The position numbers were made by a program, and so were the translations under genes. Shown here in pieces: positions 36,977 to 45,973 of a stretch of DNA of 64,000 bases. The stretch's first letter is position 1. Every line of letters starts with the position of its first letter. This stretch comes from Fusobacterium sp. Its GTDB lineage: Bacteria; Fusobacteriota; Fusobacteriia; Fusobacteriales; Fusobacteriaceae. Under the pieces are notes generated by a model. It was not told the origin of the DNA. It was given only the letters and a program-made list of their open reading frames with translations, and ran no database searches. The stretch covers positions 1-64,000 of the forward strand of contig DXWL01000007.1 of the NCBI GenBank assembly GCA_019416865.1, written 5' to 3'.

Positions 36977-37099
36977 TTAATAAAGGTTTTATATTTTACA
37001 GCCCAAAGGCTGTAAAATTTTTTATCCATTTGTTTTGAATAGCTAAATGTTTTTAGTTTTAAATTAAAGATAAGCATATAACTAGGGAGGAATATTTTT

Positions 37100-37327
37100 A
37101 TGAAACTTAATGAACTTAAAAGAGGGGAAAAAGCAAAAATAATCAAAATAGGAAAAATAGGTGAGCTGAAAAAAAGACTTGTTGATATGGGAATTACAGC
37201 AGGGGAAACTATTCTTTTAGAAAGAGATGCACCTCTTGGAGATCCTCAAGAATTCCGTGTTAAAGAAAACGGAATTGCAATAAGAAAAGAGGATTCTGCA
37301 AATATAGAAATAGAACTGATTAAATAA
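37100..37327 (+). CDS. feoA: FeoA, ferrous iron transport accessory protein
   Basis: 75 residues, with the FeoA SH3-like pattern (MKLNELKRGEKAKI, KRLVDMGITAGETILLERD, GDPQEFRVKENGIAIRKE). It works with FeoB on the cytoplasmic side. AGGGAGG precedes the ATG, and feoB follows 51 bases downstream. Confidence 0.93.
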   Translation: MKLNELKRGEKAKIIKIGKIGELKKRLVDMGITAGETILLERDAPLGDPQEFRVKENGIAIRKEDSANIEIELIK

Positions 37328-37378
37328 ATTATAATATAACAAAAATTATGGGATACAAATTTTTATAGGGGGACAGAT

Positions 37379-39565
37379 ATGATTAAAATAGCTTTTGCAG
37401 GAAATCCAAATGTTGGAAAATCTGCACTTATAAATGCAATGGCAGGTTCTAAATTAAAAGTTGGAAACTGGCCTGGAGTTACAGTTGAGAAAAAAGAGGC
37501 AAACTTCACTTATAAAGGGGAAGAGATAACAATGATCGACCTTCCGGGAGTATACAGCCTTAGCCCTTTTTCTCTGGAAGAAAAGATCACAAGAGAATTT
37601 ATAATTGAAGAAAATCCTGATGTGGTTATAAATGTTGTAGAGTCTACAAATATAGAAAGAAATCTATATCTTACTCTGCTTTTACAAGAACTTGGGAAGC
37701 CTATGATTATGGCTCTTAACTTCTATGATGAATTTGAAAAATTAAATTACACTCTAGATGTTAAAAGATTAAGTGAGCTTGTAGAGATGGAAGTTATAAA
37801 AACATCTGCTATTAAAAAAACAGGACTTACAGAGCTTCTAGATAAAGCTGTTGCCATTGCAAAAAGTGGAAAAACAAATAAACAGTATAAAATATCTTTT
37901 GACAGATTTATAGACAGTCAATATGAACTTATGAAAGAAGAAATCAGAAAAGAGGAAAAATTTGCAAATGTTTTGAAAAAATATTCTCTTGACTATGTTA
38001 CAGTAAAAACTCTTGAAAAAGACAGTGATTTCTTAGGAAAAATGAAACAAGATTACAGCTTTGACTGTGAAAACTATCTAAAATCATATGCTGACGAAAT
38101 AGAAAAAAGATATGACGAGGATATAGAAACTGTTCTTGCAGAAAAAAGATATGGAAAAATTAAAGGTATTATTGCTGATACATTAAAAACATCTCTTAAA
38201 TCAAGACTTGATTTTACAGAAAAAGTTGATAAAATCCTTTTAAACAGAGTCTTAGGACTTCCTATTTTCTTAATGATTATAGCAGGACTTATGACTATTG
38301 TTTTCAATGGAAGTGCTCCATTTATTGATTGGATTGATGGATTCGTTGGAGGATATATCGGTAAATATGCTGGAATTTTAATGGAGGGAACTCCTGATTG
38401 GCTAAACTCTCTGGTTGTTGATGGAATAATCGGAGGAGTTGGAGGGGTACTTACATTTGTTCCTCTTATGTTCTTCCTTTATTTCTTCCTTTCTATTTTA
38501 GAAGAAAGTGGATATATGACAAGAGTTGCCTTCCTTATGGATAAGATAATGAGAAAACTTGGACTTAACGGAAAAGCTTTCGTTCCTATGGTATTAGGAT
38601 TTGGTTGTACAGTTCCTGCAATCTATGCAACAAGAACTCTTGAAGATGAAAAATCAAGAAAACTTACAGCTGCACTTACTCCATTTATGTCTTGTGGAGC
38701 AAGACTGCCAGTTTATGGACTGTTTACAGCAGCTTTCTTTGGAGCAAAAGCAGGGGTTGTAGTTGTATCACTTTATCTTTTAGGAATATTTATGGCTATC
38801 CTTTTAGGAGTAATTTTAAAAAGATTTGAATACTTTAAAGTTGACAACAAAGCTCTTTTAATCGAGCTTCCTCCATACAGAATCCCTAGTCTTAAAGTTA
38901 TAATGGCTTCTACTTTAAGAAGAACAGGGGGATATCTGAAAAAAGCTACAAGTATAATTTTAGGAATTTTAATTCTTCTATGGGGATTAACATACTTCCC
39001 TAACAATGGAGATGCAGAAAAATCATATATGGCAGGTGTGGGAAAAGTTATAGCTCCTGTTTTAAAACCTACAGGATTTGCTGACAGATGGGAAACAGTT
39101 GCAGCAATAGTTCCGAGCATTGCAGCTAAAGAAGTTGTTGTTGGATTTATGGCACAAGTTTTAGAACTTCCTGAAGGTGAAGAGGAAGAGGTTGAAACAA
39201 CATTTGCTGAAGATACTAAAGAACAGATTGCAGCTCTTGGTTCTGCTGTAAAAGATTCTGTTTCTGGAATAGTAAGTTTTGATATTGGTTCTCTTTTTGC
39301 TGCCCCTGATGCAGAAGAGGTTGAAGAAGAGGGAAGAGGAGTAGTTGAAGCTACTAGAAACCTTTGGGCAGGAGATCCTCTTGCTTCATTAAGAGCTTAT
39401 TCATTCATGGTATTCATTCTATTGGTTGTTCCTTGTGCAGTTACTTTAGGAGCTATCAAGCAGGAATTTGGAAAAGAATATCTGTTCAAACTTATAGGAA
39501 TCATGCTTATAGTTCCATATATAAGTTCAACACTTATATTCCAAATAGGACGTCTGTTCTTCTAA
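37379..39565 (+). CDS. feoB: FeoB, ferrous iron transport protein
   Basis: Imports Fe2+ across the inner membrane, driven by an N-terminal G-protein domain. G motifs: GNPNVGKS (G1, residue 8), DLPGVYSL (G3), and NFYDE in the G4 place. The switch-like segment NWPGVTVEK is the usual G2. The membrane half starts near residue 285, with two Gate motifs (VLGFGCTVPAIYATRTL and SIAAKEVVVG). Length 728. Just after the second Gate is an acidic insert of about 70 residues (EGEEEEVETTFAEDTKEQ ... EEVEEEGRG). AGGGGG precedes the ATG. Confidence 0.96.
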   Translation: MIKIAFAGNPNVGKSALINAMAGSKLKVGNWPGVTVEKKEANFTYKGEEITMIDLPGVYSLSPFSLEEKITREFIIEENPDVVINVVESTNIERNLYLTLLLQELGKPMIMALNFYDEFEKLNYTLDVKRLSELVEMEVIKTSAIKKTGLTELLDKAVAIAKSGKTNKQYKISFDRFIDSQYELMKEEIRKEEKFANVLKKYSLDYVTVKTLEKDSDFLGKMKQDYSFDCENYLKSYADEIEKRYDEDIETVLAEKRYGKIKGIIADTLKTSLKSRLDFTEKVDKILLNRVLGLPIFLMIIAGLMTIVFNGSAPFIDWIDGFVGGYIGKYAGILMEGTPDWLNSLVVDGIIGGVGGVLTFVPLMFFLYFFLSILEESGYMTRVAFLMDKIMRKLGLNGKAFVPMVLGFGCTVPAIYATRTLEDEKSRKLTAALTPFMSCGARLPVYGLFTAAFFGAKAGVVVVSLYLLGIFMAILLGVILKRFEYFKVDNKALLIELPPYRIPSLKVIMASTLRRTGGYLKKATSIILGILILLWGLTYFPNNGDAEKSYMAGVGKVIAPVLKPTGFADRWETVAAIVPSIAAKEVVVGFMAQVLELPEGEEEEVETTFAEDTKEQIAALGSAVKDSVSGIVSFDIGSLFAAPDAEEVEEEGRGVVEATRNLWAGDPLASLRAYSFMVFILLVVPCAVTLGAIKQEFGKEYLFKLIGIMLIVPYISSTLIFQIGRLFF

Positions 39566-39616
39566 AAACTTTTAATTTGAATATATCTTAATATATAAAC
39601 GAAAGAAGGCGGTTAT

Positions 39617-39778
39617 ATGAAAACAGCATTGATTATAGCAGTACTTGCTGCAATAGCTTTCTATTCTTTAAGAAGTCTAATAAGACATTTTAAAGGTGAA
39701 GACAGCTGTTGTGGTTGTGCAGGAAAAAATGGTGGAACTTGCAACTGCAGTCATAAACATCAAAAAAATAATATTTAA
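39617..39778 (+). CDS. FeoB-associated Cys-rich membrane protein
   Basis: 53 residues. One membrane helix (ALIIAVLAAIAFYSLRSLI) is followed by a short cytoplasmic tail with CCGC and CNC clusters. This is the layout of the FeoB-associated Cys-rich family, which may deliver or sense Fe2+. It follows feoB by 51 bases, with GAAGGCGG before the ATG, and is the last gene before the terminator. Confidence 0.85.
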   Translation: MKTALIIAVLAAIAFYSLRSLIRHFKGEDSCCGCAGKNGGTCNCSHKHQKNNI

Positions 39779-39794
39779 GCAATATTTTAAAAGG

Positions 39795-39828
39795 GTTCAA
39801 GTATTGAGAAAATACTTGAACTTTTTTA
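39795..39828 (+). terminator. Terminator of the feo operon
   Basis: GTTCAAGTATT and AATACTTGAAC, a perfect 11-bp stem with a 5-base loop, followed by TTTTTT. Confidence 0.92.
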
Positions 39829-39986
39829 ATAGGTATTATATAATAATAGAGTTAATTAAAATTATTTATAAAAAATCAAAAAAATATAAATAAAATATAT
39901 CAATGACATAAAAAGAAAACTTGTTATTTAATCTTTTAAAAGATATAATAATGTGTAAACTAATCAGGAAATGGCGGGATAAGAAA

Positions 39987-40775
39987 ATGGACAAAAGATG
40001 TTGTATAGGAGTATTTGATTCAGGTGTTGGAGGAGTAAGTGTACTAAAACAAATTGTAAAACTTCTGCCAAATGAAAATATTATCTATTTTGGAGATACA
40101 AAAAATATTCCTTACGGAGATAAGACAAAAGAAGAGATACAAAAACTTAGTAAAAGAATAGTAGAATTTTTAATAACAAATAACTGTAAGGCATTAGTTA
40201 TCGCCTGTAATACAATATCTATTGCCACTCTGGAAGAATTAAAATCACACAGCAACATTCCCATAATAGGAATAATAGATGCTGGAGTGGAAGCTGTTTC
40301 TTCAAATGGCTACAGTGAAGTTTCTGTTCTTGGAACTGCTTTTACTATTAAAAGTGGTGTCCATGCAGAAAAAATTAAAAAGAAAAATAAAAAAATGACA
40401 GTGAGTTCTGTTCCATGTGAAAGATTATGCCCTATGATAGAGGAAGGCTGGGAGAAATTTGAAAACAGAGGAGAAGTTCTTGCTGATTATATGTCAAATG
40501 TTCCAAAAAGTTCGGAGGCTCTTCTTCTTGCTTGTACACACTACCCATTCATTCAAAAAGATATAGAAAAAATATTTGAAGGAAAGATAATAGACCCAAG
40601 CAATGAATGTGCAAGAGAGCTTTTTAGAATCCTTAAAAAAGAAGATTTGCTTACAACAGAAAAAGAAAAAGGGAAAGTTGAATTTTATATAACTGGTGAT
40701 AAAAAAAGCTTTAAAGATAAAGCAGAAAAATTTCTTGGAAGCGAAATAAGAGATATTTACAAAGTTAATATATAA
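39987..40775 (+). CDS. murI: Glutamate racemase
   Basis: Interconverts L- and D-glutamate for peptidoglycan. The motifs are IGVFDSGVGGVSVLKQI at the start, VIACNTIS (first catalytic Cys) and LLLACTHYPFIQKD (second catalytic Cys). Length from ATG 39987 is 262, normal. The frame is open upstream to 39921, but the added 22 residues are not like the family. Confidence 0.92.
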   Translation: MDKRCCIGVFDSGVGGVSVLKQIVKLLPNENIIYFGDTKNIPYGDKTKEEIQKLSKRIVEFLITNNCKALVIACNTISIATLEELKSHSNIPIIGIIDAGVEAVSSNGYSEVSVLGTAFTIKSGVHAEKIKKKNKKMTVSSVPCERLCPMIEEGWEKFENRGEVLADYMSNVPKSSEALLLACTHYPFIQKDIEKIFEGKIIDPSNECARELFRILKKEDLLTTEKEKGKVEFYITGDKKSFKDKAEKFLGSEIRDIYKVNI

Positions 40776-40781
40776 AAAAAT

Positions 40782-40809
40782 TTGAAAATTTGTTAAAAAA
40801 TGATATAAT
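40782..40809 (+). promoter_or_regulatory. Promoter of purC
   Basis: TTGAAA (40782-40787), 16-base spacer, TATAAT (40804-40809). This leaves a leader of about 110 bases with a small hairpin GTTTC/GAAAC near 40869-40884 and no recognised riboswitch. Confidence 0.65.
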
Positions 40810-40929
40810 ACCACATATAGAGTTACAGAAAGCAATCATATAAAAACTACCGCTTATTTTTGTGCTGTTTCAGTATGGAAACTGTCAATATTTCAGCCAA
40901 TAATTTTATTAAATATAATGGAGGAAAAA

Positions 40930-41613
40930 ATGGAAAAAGTTTATCAAGGAAAAACAAAGAATGTGTACAAGTTAGAAAACGGGAATTTTCTTCTTGAATT
41001 TAAGGATGACTGTACTGGTAAAGACGGAGTATTTGATCCAGGTGAAAATGCTGTAGGTCTTACTATCGAAGGTATCGGAAAAGCAAACCTTAAAATGTCT
41101 GAATACTTCTTTGAGGTTCTTAATAACGAAGGTGTAAAAACTCACTATATTTCAGCTGATTTAGACAAGGGAACAATGGAAGTTGTACCTGCAAAACCTT
41201 TTGGAAAAGGTCTTGAAGTAATCTGCCGTTTCAGAGCAGTAGGAAGCTTCTATCGTCGTTACTCTGACTATATTCAAGAAGCTGCTGAACTTCCTGCATA
41301 TGTAGAAACTACATTTAAAAATGACGAACTTTGCGATCCATTAGTAACAAAAGACGGTTTAGTGGTATTAGGTGTTATGACTGCTGAGCAATATGACTCT
41401 ATGAAAGACAGAACTCAAAAAATATCAACAGTAGTTAAAAATGAACTTGCTAAAAAAGGTTTAGACCTTTATGATATCAAATTTGAATTTGGTATAGATG
41501 AAGCTGGAGAAGTTATCTTAATAGATGAAATAGCTTCTGGAAACATGAGAGTATACAAAGACGGTGTTTATGTAAATCCTATGGATTTAACAGAAATGTT
41601 CTTTGCTGAATAA
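40930..41613 (+). CDS. purC: Phosphoribosylaminoimidazole-succinocarboxamide synthase
   Basis: Joins CAIR and aspartate to SAICAR in purine synthesis. Motifs [11 protein letters not shown] at the start, the SAICAR synthetase signature [14 protein letters not shown] near residue 98, and [16 protein letters not shown] near the end. Length 227 from ATG 40930, which has GGAGG six bases upstream. No other pur genes are adjacent. Codon use suggests strong expression. Confidence 0.95.
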   Translation: MEKVYQGKTKNVYKLENGNFLLEFKDDCTGKDGVFDPGENAVGLTIEGIGKANLKMSEYFFEVLNNEGVKTHYISADLDKGTMEVVPAKPFGKGLEVICRFRAVGSFYRRYSDYIQEAAELPAYVETTFKNDELCDPLVTKDGLVVLGVMTAEQYDSMKDRTQKISTVVKNELAKKGLDLYDIKFEFGIDEAGEVILIDEIASGNMRVYKDGVYVNPMDLTEMFFAE

Positions 41614-41628
41614 TAAATATAGCATAGT

Positions 41629-41657
41629 AAAAGCAGAGGTTTTATCCTCTGCTTTTT
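41629..41657. terminator. Bidirectional terminator between purC and the OLD-like gene
   Basis: AAAAGCAGAGG, short loop, CCTCTGCTTTT and TTT. A-run on the left and T-run on the right serve both convergent genes. Confidence 0.88.
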
Positions 41658-41668
41658 GTATATATAGC

Positions 41669-42970
41669 CTATTCATAAATTTTTCTGATTTTTTCTTCCA
41701 GTCTTTTGGGAATTACATAATTTTCATTAGAAATATATCTAAGAGCATTGAAAGGTTTATTCTTATATGTTGTTCTTTCCCCATGTCTGTCGTATATCTC
41801 TTCCTCTATGTCATTTTCAGATTCAATGCAGAATCCTAAATTATCCCTTACCATTGAACGAATCTGTTTATTTTTAAGGTTTGAACTTGCAATCTCCTCT
41901 TTAGTTCTCCAACTGTGATTATCCTTATCATAAATTACAACATATGGAATCTTAAAAAGATTAAGAAGCATAATAAACTGCGGAATAGTGCTTTTGCTTC
42001 CACATTCTATTATAGAATAATCATATTTAAATATTCCAAGAGCTTTTCCCAAAGCAGATATTATAATCTTATCTGTCTGTCCCTCAACAAGAATTACCTT
42101 TTCAGCAAAAAACAGCTCACCCCTGTCAGGATTTATCCAGTAGTTCATATTAAATGCTTTTATTGCGTCCCCTCTGAATATATTATTTTTAGCCTGTACT
42201 ACTCTTACATTATTATTTATCTTTTTTATCACACATATTGACTTATACTGTTTAAGCCCAAGAAAACTGCTGGAATAAGTTTTCAGATATATTTTTGTTC
42301 CCAGCTTTGAAAGTTTTATAAAACAGTCATATAGCTCTCTCTGCTTTTGAGGGTGCAGAAATAGTTCCGGATCTTCAAAAAGAATCACTGCATTATTAAG
42401 AATAGACTCCTTTTTATGAATAGATATTTGGGCAATAATCTTCAAAAATTCAAAAAGGAGATTTCTGTAAAGTTCGGGATTTTCATATCCTTCATCAAGA
42501 TTTTCATAAACTTTGTATATATGCTCTTTTATTTTTTCCTCATGCTCGTGATCTTTTAAAAGGATATTGAACAGACATTTAAAAATATCTGTACACTGCC
42601 CTCTCATATCTCCTGAAACATGGAAAAAAGGTATCTGAGAAATAAATTCTGTATATGCCTCTTTGCTTATCTCTTTCCAGTTTTTTGAGTTTCTTATATA
42701 ATATCTTACCTCTTTTGAAGAAGAGGCTGTTATTTTCAGCTTATATCTTGTATTATTTTTAAAAAATATCATCTTTAAAACAGCCAACTCTGTTTCATCA
42801 TAAATATCCTCTGGCTCAAGCTCTTTGCTGTTAAAAATAAACGCAAGACAGGAGATTATATTATTTACCCCCTCTGAACTTTGTCCAAGAAATAACATAA
42901 GATTTTCAAAATATAAATCCATGTTTTTTATTTCTCTCCAATTTTTTATAGATAAGAGTTTTAGTTCCAT
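41669..42970 (-). CDS. OLD-like AAA ATPase/TOPRIM protein with degenerate Walker A
   Basis: 433 residues. The N-terminal half is an ABC-type ATPase fold as in OLD nucleases and RecF-like proteins. A Walker B/signature region is seen as ILFEDPELFLHPQKQREL (near residue 205). The C-terminal TOPRIM has VILVEGQTDKIII and VIYDKDNH. The expected P-loop GxxxxGKS is instead GQSSEGVN (residues 29-36), without the Lys. OLD-family proteins often act in phage defence or DNA repair. ATG 42970 is set by AAGGAG; the frame is open to 42991. It lies alone between purC and an L,D-transpeptidase gene. Confidence 0.78.
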   Translation of the reverse strand: MELKLLSIKNWREIKNMDLYFENLMLFLGQSSEGVNNIISCLAFIFNSKELEPEDIYDETELAVLKMIFFKNNTRYKLKITASSSKEVRYYIRNSKNWKEISKEAYTEFISQIPFFHVSGDMRGQCTDIFKCLFNILLKDHEHEEKIKEHIYKVYENLDEGYENPELYRNLLFEFLKIIAQISIHKKESILNNAVILFEDPELFLHPQKQRELYDCFIKLSKLGTKIYLKTYSSSFLGLKQYKSICVIKKINNNVRVVQAKNNIFRGDAIKAFNMNYWINPDRGELFFAEKVILVEGQTDKIIISALGKALGIFKYDYSIIECGSKSTIPQFIMLLNLFKIPYVVIYDKDNHSWRTKEEIASSNLKNKQIRSMVRDNLGFCIESENDIEEEIYDRHGERTTYKNKPFNALRYISNENYVIPKRLEEKIRKIYE

Positions 42971-43079
42971 AGCCGCTCCTTTTTTAAACAAACATCTCTT
43001 TATTTATTTCTCTATCTATGTTAATATTACTCTATAAACGAAGAAATTTCAAAATTTTTTTAGAAGGGATACTGAAACA

Positions 43080-43799
43080 ATGAAAAAATTATATTTGATT
43101 ATATTTTTAATAATCTTATCTATAAATAGTTATACTGATGAATTTAAATTTAAAAATCTTTCTCCTGAAAAAATATTTATGGAAAATATAGGACCAAATT
43201 CGGGAACTATGCTTGATGAAAGCCGTTATATGCTGCTTTACGACACTTTTCAGCTTTCTGGTAAAATGGAATACAGAGTCTTTAAAATGGCTGTAAAAGG
43301 CTATAATAAAATAAAAGATAAAAAAAATCACTATCTTGTGATTATAGATTATTCCAAACCTTCATATGAAAAAAGATTTGTTGTGCTTAATATGAATACT
43401 TTAAAATCTGAAGAATATACATATGTAGCCCATGGAAAAAATACAGGAGCTGATATGGCTGTAAGTTTTTCCAATAAACTAAATTCTTATAAAAGCTCTC
43501 TTGGATTTTATCTTACAGGAAAAACTTATAACGGGAGATATGGTTACTCTTTAAGACTTTATGGATTGGAAGAGAGATATAATTCAAATGCTTTAACAAG
43601 GGGAGTTGTAATCCATGGAGCTGAAGCTTCTGAGCCTTCATATCTTTCTAAATATGGATTTTTGGGAAGAACAGAAGGTTGTCCTGCTGTTCCCAAATCC
43701 CTTAACAAACAAATTATAAATAAAATAAAAAATGGTTCTGTTGTATTTATTTATGGAAATGATGAAAAATATCTTAAAGAAAGCGAATATATAAAATAG
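43080..43799 (+). CDS. Murein L,D-transpeptidase catalytic domain protein
   Basis: 239 residues with a signal peptide (LYLIIFLIILSINSYTDE). The catalytic-type motif appears as GVVIHGAEASEPSYLSKYGFLGRTEGCPAV, given here in order: HGA, then G-R-T-E-G-C-P-A with the nucleophile Cys. This is the YkuD-like family 2 pattern. Likely crosslinks or anchors to peptidoglycan in the periplasm. A weak GAAGGG site lies before the ATG. Confidence 0.88.
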   Translation: MKKLYLIIFLIILSINSYTDEFKFKNLSPEKIFMENIGPNSGTMLDESRYMLLYDTFQLSGKMEYRVFKMAVKGYNKIKDKKNHYLVIIDYSKPSYEKRFVVLNMNTLKSEEYTYVAHGKNTGADMAVSFSNKLNSYKSSLGFYLTGKTYNGRYGYSLRLYGLEERYNSNALTRGVVIHGAEASEPSYLSKYGFLGRTEGCPAVPKSLNKQIINKIKNGSVVFIYGNDEKYLKESEYIK

Positions 43800-43813
43800 T
43801 TTGCATAAACAAA

Positions 43814-44659
43814 TTATTTCATTAATTCTTCTGCCAGTTTTGAAAATCCAAGTTGTTCAAAAAGCTCATGTTCCTCTGCAGAAGGAACTGCTTTTTTTCT
43901 TACTGCATCAACTATTCTCTTATCAAATGGGATTTTTACAGAAACAGAAAAATTTCTTTCCTTTAAAAAATCCTCTATTTTTTGAGAGATTTCAACTGAT
44001 AAATCATATTTATTTATTACAAAATAAGGTGTTATTCTAAATCTTTCTATAAGAGAGAGAACTCTTTCTAAATCATGAAGTCCTGAAAGAGTTGGCTCTG
44101 TTACTATTACAGCTTTTCTTACCCCTGTAAGAGAGCTTATTACATTACAGGCAACCCCAGGAGCTCCGTCTAAAATAATAAAAGATTTTCCCTCTTCTTT
44201 GGCTGTTTGTTTAGCTCTTTTTCTCACTTCAGCCACAAGTTTTCCTGAATTTTCCTCTCCTGGAAAAAGACAGGCATGAACAATCTTTCCATATTTTGTA
44301 TCTGATATAAATATCTCTCCTGCTCTGTTAGGAACCATCTTTATCGCTCCAACAGGACATACATATTCACACACTCCACAACTTTCACATTTTGAAATAT
44401 TGTCTACAGCATCAAATTTACAAAGCTCATAACATCTGCCGCAATCTACACATAATTCTTTATCTCTCTGAGCCTTTTTCATTCCGAAGAAATCATCTTT
44501 TACAGTATTTTGAGGATTGAAAAGTATTTTAAGATTAGGAGCATCTACATCACAGTCCCCTATTACCACATCACTGAAATATGGAATAAGTGAAGATGTA
44601 ACTGTAGTTTTTCCTGTTCCCCCTTTTCCTGAAATAACAACTATCTCTTTAATATCCAT
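43814..44659 (-). CDS. MinD-type ATPase with ferredoxin domain (copy 1)
   Basis: 281 residues. A deviant Walker A (ISGKGGTGKTT) of the Mrp/MinD group opens the protein. Two [4Fe-4S] ferredoxin motifs are inserted near residues 68-105 (CVDCGRCYELCKFD, then CESCGVCEYVCPVG). Likely carries or assembles Fe-S or metal clusters. The start overlaps the end of its paralogue by 11 bases. It is the last gene of the cluster; the convergent gene ends only 14 bases away. Confidence 0.85.
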   Translation of the reverse strand: MDIKEIVVISGKGGTGKTTVTSSLIPYFSDVVIGDCDVDAPNLKILFNPQNTVKDDFFGMKKAQRDKELCVDCGRCYELCKFDAVDNISKCESCGVCEYVCPVGAIKMVPNRAGEIFISDTKYGKIVHACLFPGEENSGKLVAEVRKRAKQTAKEEGKSFIILDGAPGVACNVISSLTGVRKAVIVTEPTLSGLHDLERVLSLIERFRITPYFVINKYDLSVEISQKIEDFLKERNFSVSVKIPFDKRIVDAVRKKAVPSAEEHELFEQLGFSKLAEELMK

Positions 44660-45479
44660 ACTCTTTCACCTTCTCTAAAATATTTTCAAAAACAGCTCTG
44701 TATTCAGGACAGATATCTGAAATAATATTTCCTTTAGAATAATTTTCTGCAACAGTTCTGCTGAAAGGTATACTTCCCAATATTTTTATCTTGTTTTCAT
44801 CACAAAAAGCTTTTATTTCATTTTCCTCTTCATCTGCTTTGTTTACAACAACTCCAAAAGGTATATTCATATCTTGAAGAAGTTTTACAACGAGCTTCAT
44901 ATCACTTAATCCAAAAGGAGAAGGCTCTGCTACAATTACTGCAAAATCTGCCTCCTCAATGGCAGCCACTGTTGTACAAGAAGTTCCAGGAGGGCAATCT
45001 ATTAAAAAATCTTTTATTAAAGTATTTTTATACATCTCTTTTATAATTTTTACCCCTGACATCTCTCCTATATTAAGTTTTCCATAAATGGTATCTGTTC
45101 CAAAATATGTTTTACCCTTAAAAATCTTTCCTATCTCTCTCTGCTTCCATGAAACAGCACCTGTTTTACAAACTATTCCACATCCTCCACAATCATGGCA
45201 GGATTCTTCAAATACAAGAACTGTATTCTTAGCAGGAATTATTGCATTAAATCTGCAAAAATCCCCACACTCTCCGCAAAAATTACATTTTGCAGAATCT
45301 ATTTCAGGATAGTTAGTATATACAGATTCCTCTTTCATATCTCTGTTTTTTAAAAAAATATGAGCATTTGGTTCTTCTATATCAGTATCCAATATTGTCA
45401 TTTTTGAAATAAAAGCAAGGTTTGTGCTGACAGTTGTTTTTCCTGTTCCCCCTTTTCCGCTGAGTATTCCTATCTTCAT
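44649..45479 (-). CDS. MinD-type ATPase with ferredoxin domain (copy 2)
   Basis: 276 residues. Same layout as its downstream neighbour: LSGKGGTGKTT at the start and two ferredoxin motifs near residues 64-105 (CNFCGECGDFCRFN, CHDCGGCGIVCKTG). The last part has the MinD switch region. AAGGAAAAGG precedes the ATG. The two paralogues could form a heterodimer, as is common for paired ATPases of this kind. Confidence 0.85.
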   Translation of the reverse strand: MKIGILSGKGGTGKTTVSTNLAFISKMTILDTDIEEPNAHIFLKNRDMKEESVYTNYPEIDSAKCNFCGECGDFCRFNAIIPAKNTVLVFEESCHDCGGCGIVCKTGAVSWKQREIGKIFKGKTYFGTDTIYGKLNIGEMSGVKIIKEMYKNTLIKDFLIDCPPGTSCTTVAAIEEADFAVIVAEPSPFGLSDMKLVVKLLQDMNIPFGVVVNKADEEENEIKAFCDENKIKILGSIPFSRTVAENYSKGNIISDICPEYRAVFENILEKVKEYGY

Positions 45480-45495
45480 ATTTCACCTTTTCCTT

Positions 45496-45864
45496 TTATG
45501 CCATTCTTAAACCTTGAGGTTTTGGCGATAAATCATATTTTTCCAATTTTTTCTCTTTATAGTTTTTAATAACTTCATCAACTGTTTTTAAATCTCCAAG
45601 TTTATACACAGGAATTTTAAATTCTTCAATAAGAACAGCTGCCTTAGGTCCTATCTCTCCTGCTATTATCTCTTCCACTCCTAAATTTACAAGATTTTTC
45701 ACTGCCTTAAGTCCAGCTCCCACAGATTCATCTTTAGCTTCATTTTCAATTATTTCATATTTATCTGTTTCTGTATCTATTAAAATAAAATAAGGTGCTC
45801 TCCCAAATCTTCTGTCTGCCTGAGAGCTGTAACTATTTTCTTCTAGTCCTAATGCTATCTTCAT
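45496..45864 (-). CDS. NifX/NifB-type dinitrogenase cofactor-biosynthesis-like protein
   Basis: 122 residues from ATG 45864, set by AGGAGG. It matches the NifX/NifY domain (RFGRAPYFILIDTETDKYEIIENE, then AVKNLVNLGVEEIIAGEIGPKAA), an RNase H-like fold that binds metal clusters. No nitrogenase genes are nearby, so a general metallocluster carrier role is likely. Lies 16 bases before the second ATPase gene. Confidence 0.82.
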   Translation of the reverse strand: MKIALGLEENSYSSQADRRFGRAPYFILIDTETDKYEIIENEAKDESVGAGLKAVKNLVNLGVEEIIAGEIGPKAAVLIEEFKIPVYKLGDLKTVDEVIKNYKEKKLEKYDLSPKPQGLRMA

Positions 45865-45973
45865 ATATCCTCCTAAAAAATTCATGTATAGAAAATGAAG
45901 CTGAACAGAAAAAGATACATAGGTATTTTTACAGTCAGCCTCATTAAATTATTTTAAATTATTTTACTAAAAA

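Noticed and set aside
40816..40929. Possible purine or ZTP riboswitch before purC
   Set aside because: Neither the conserved loops of the purine aptamer nor the ZTP core could be found; only a small hairpin is present.
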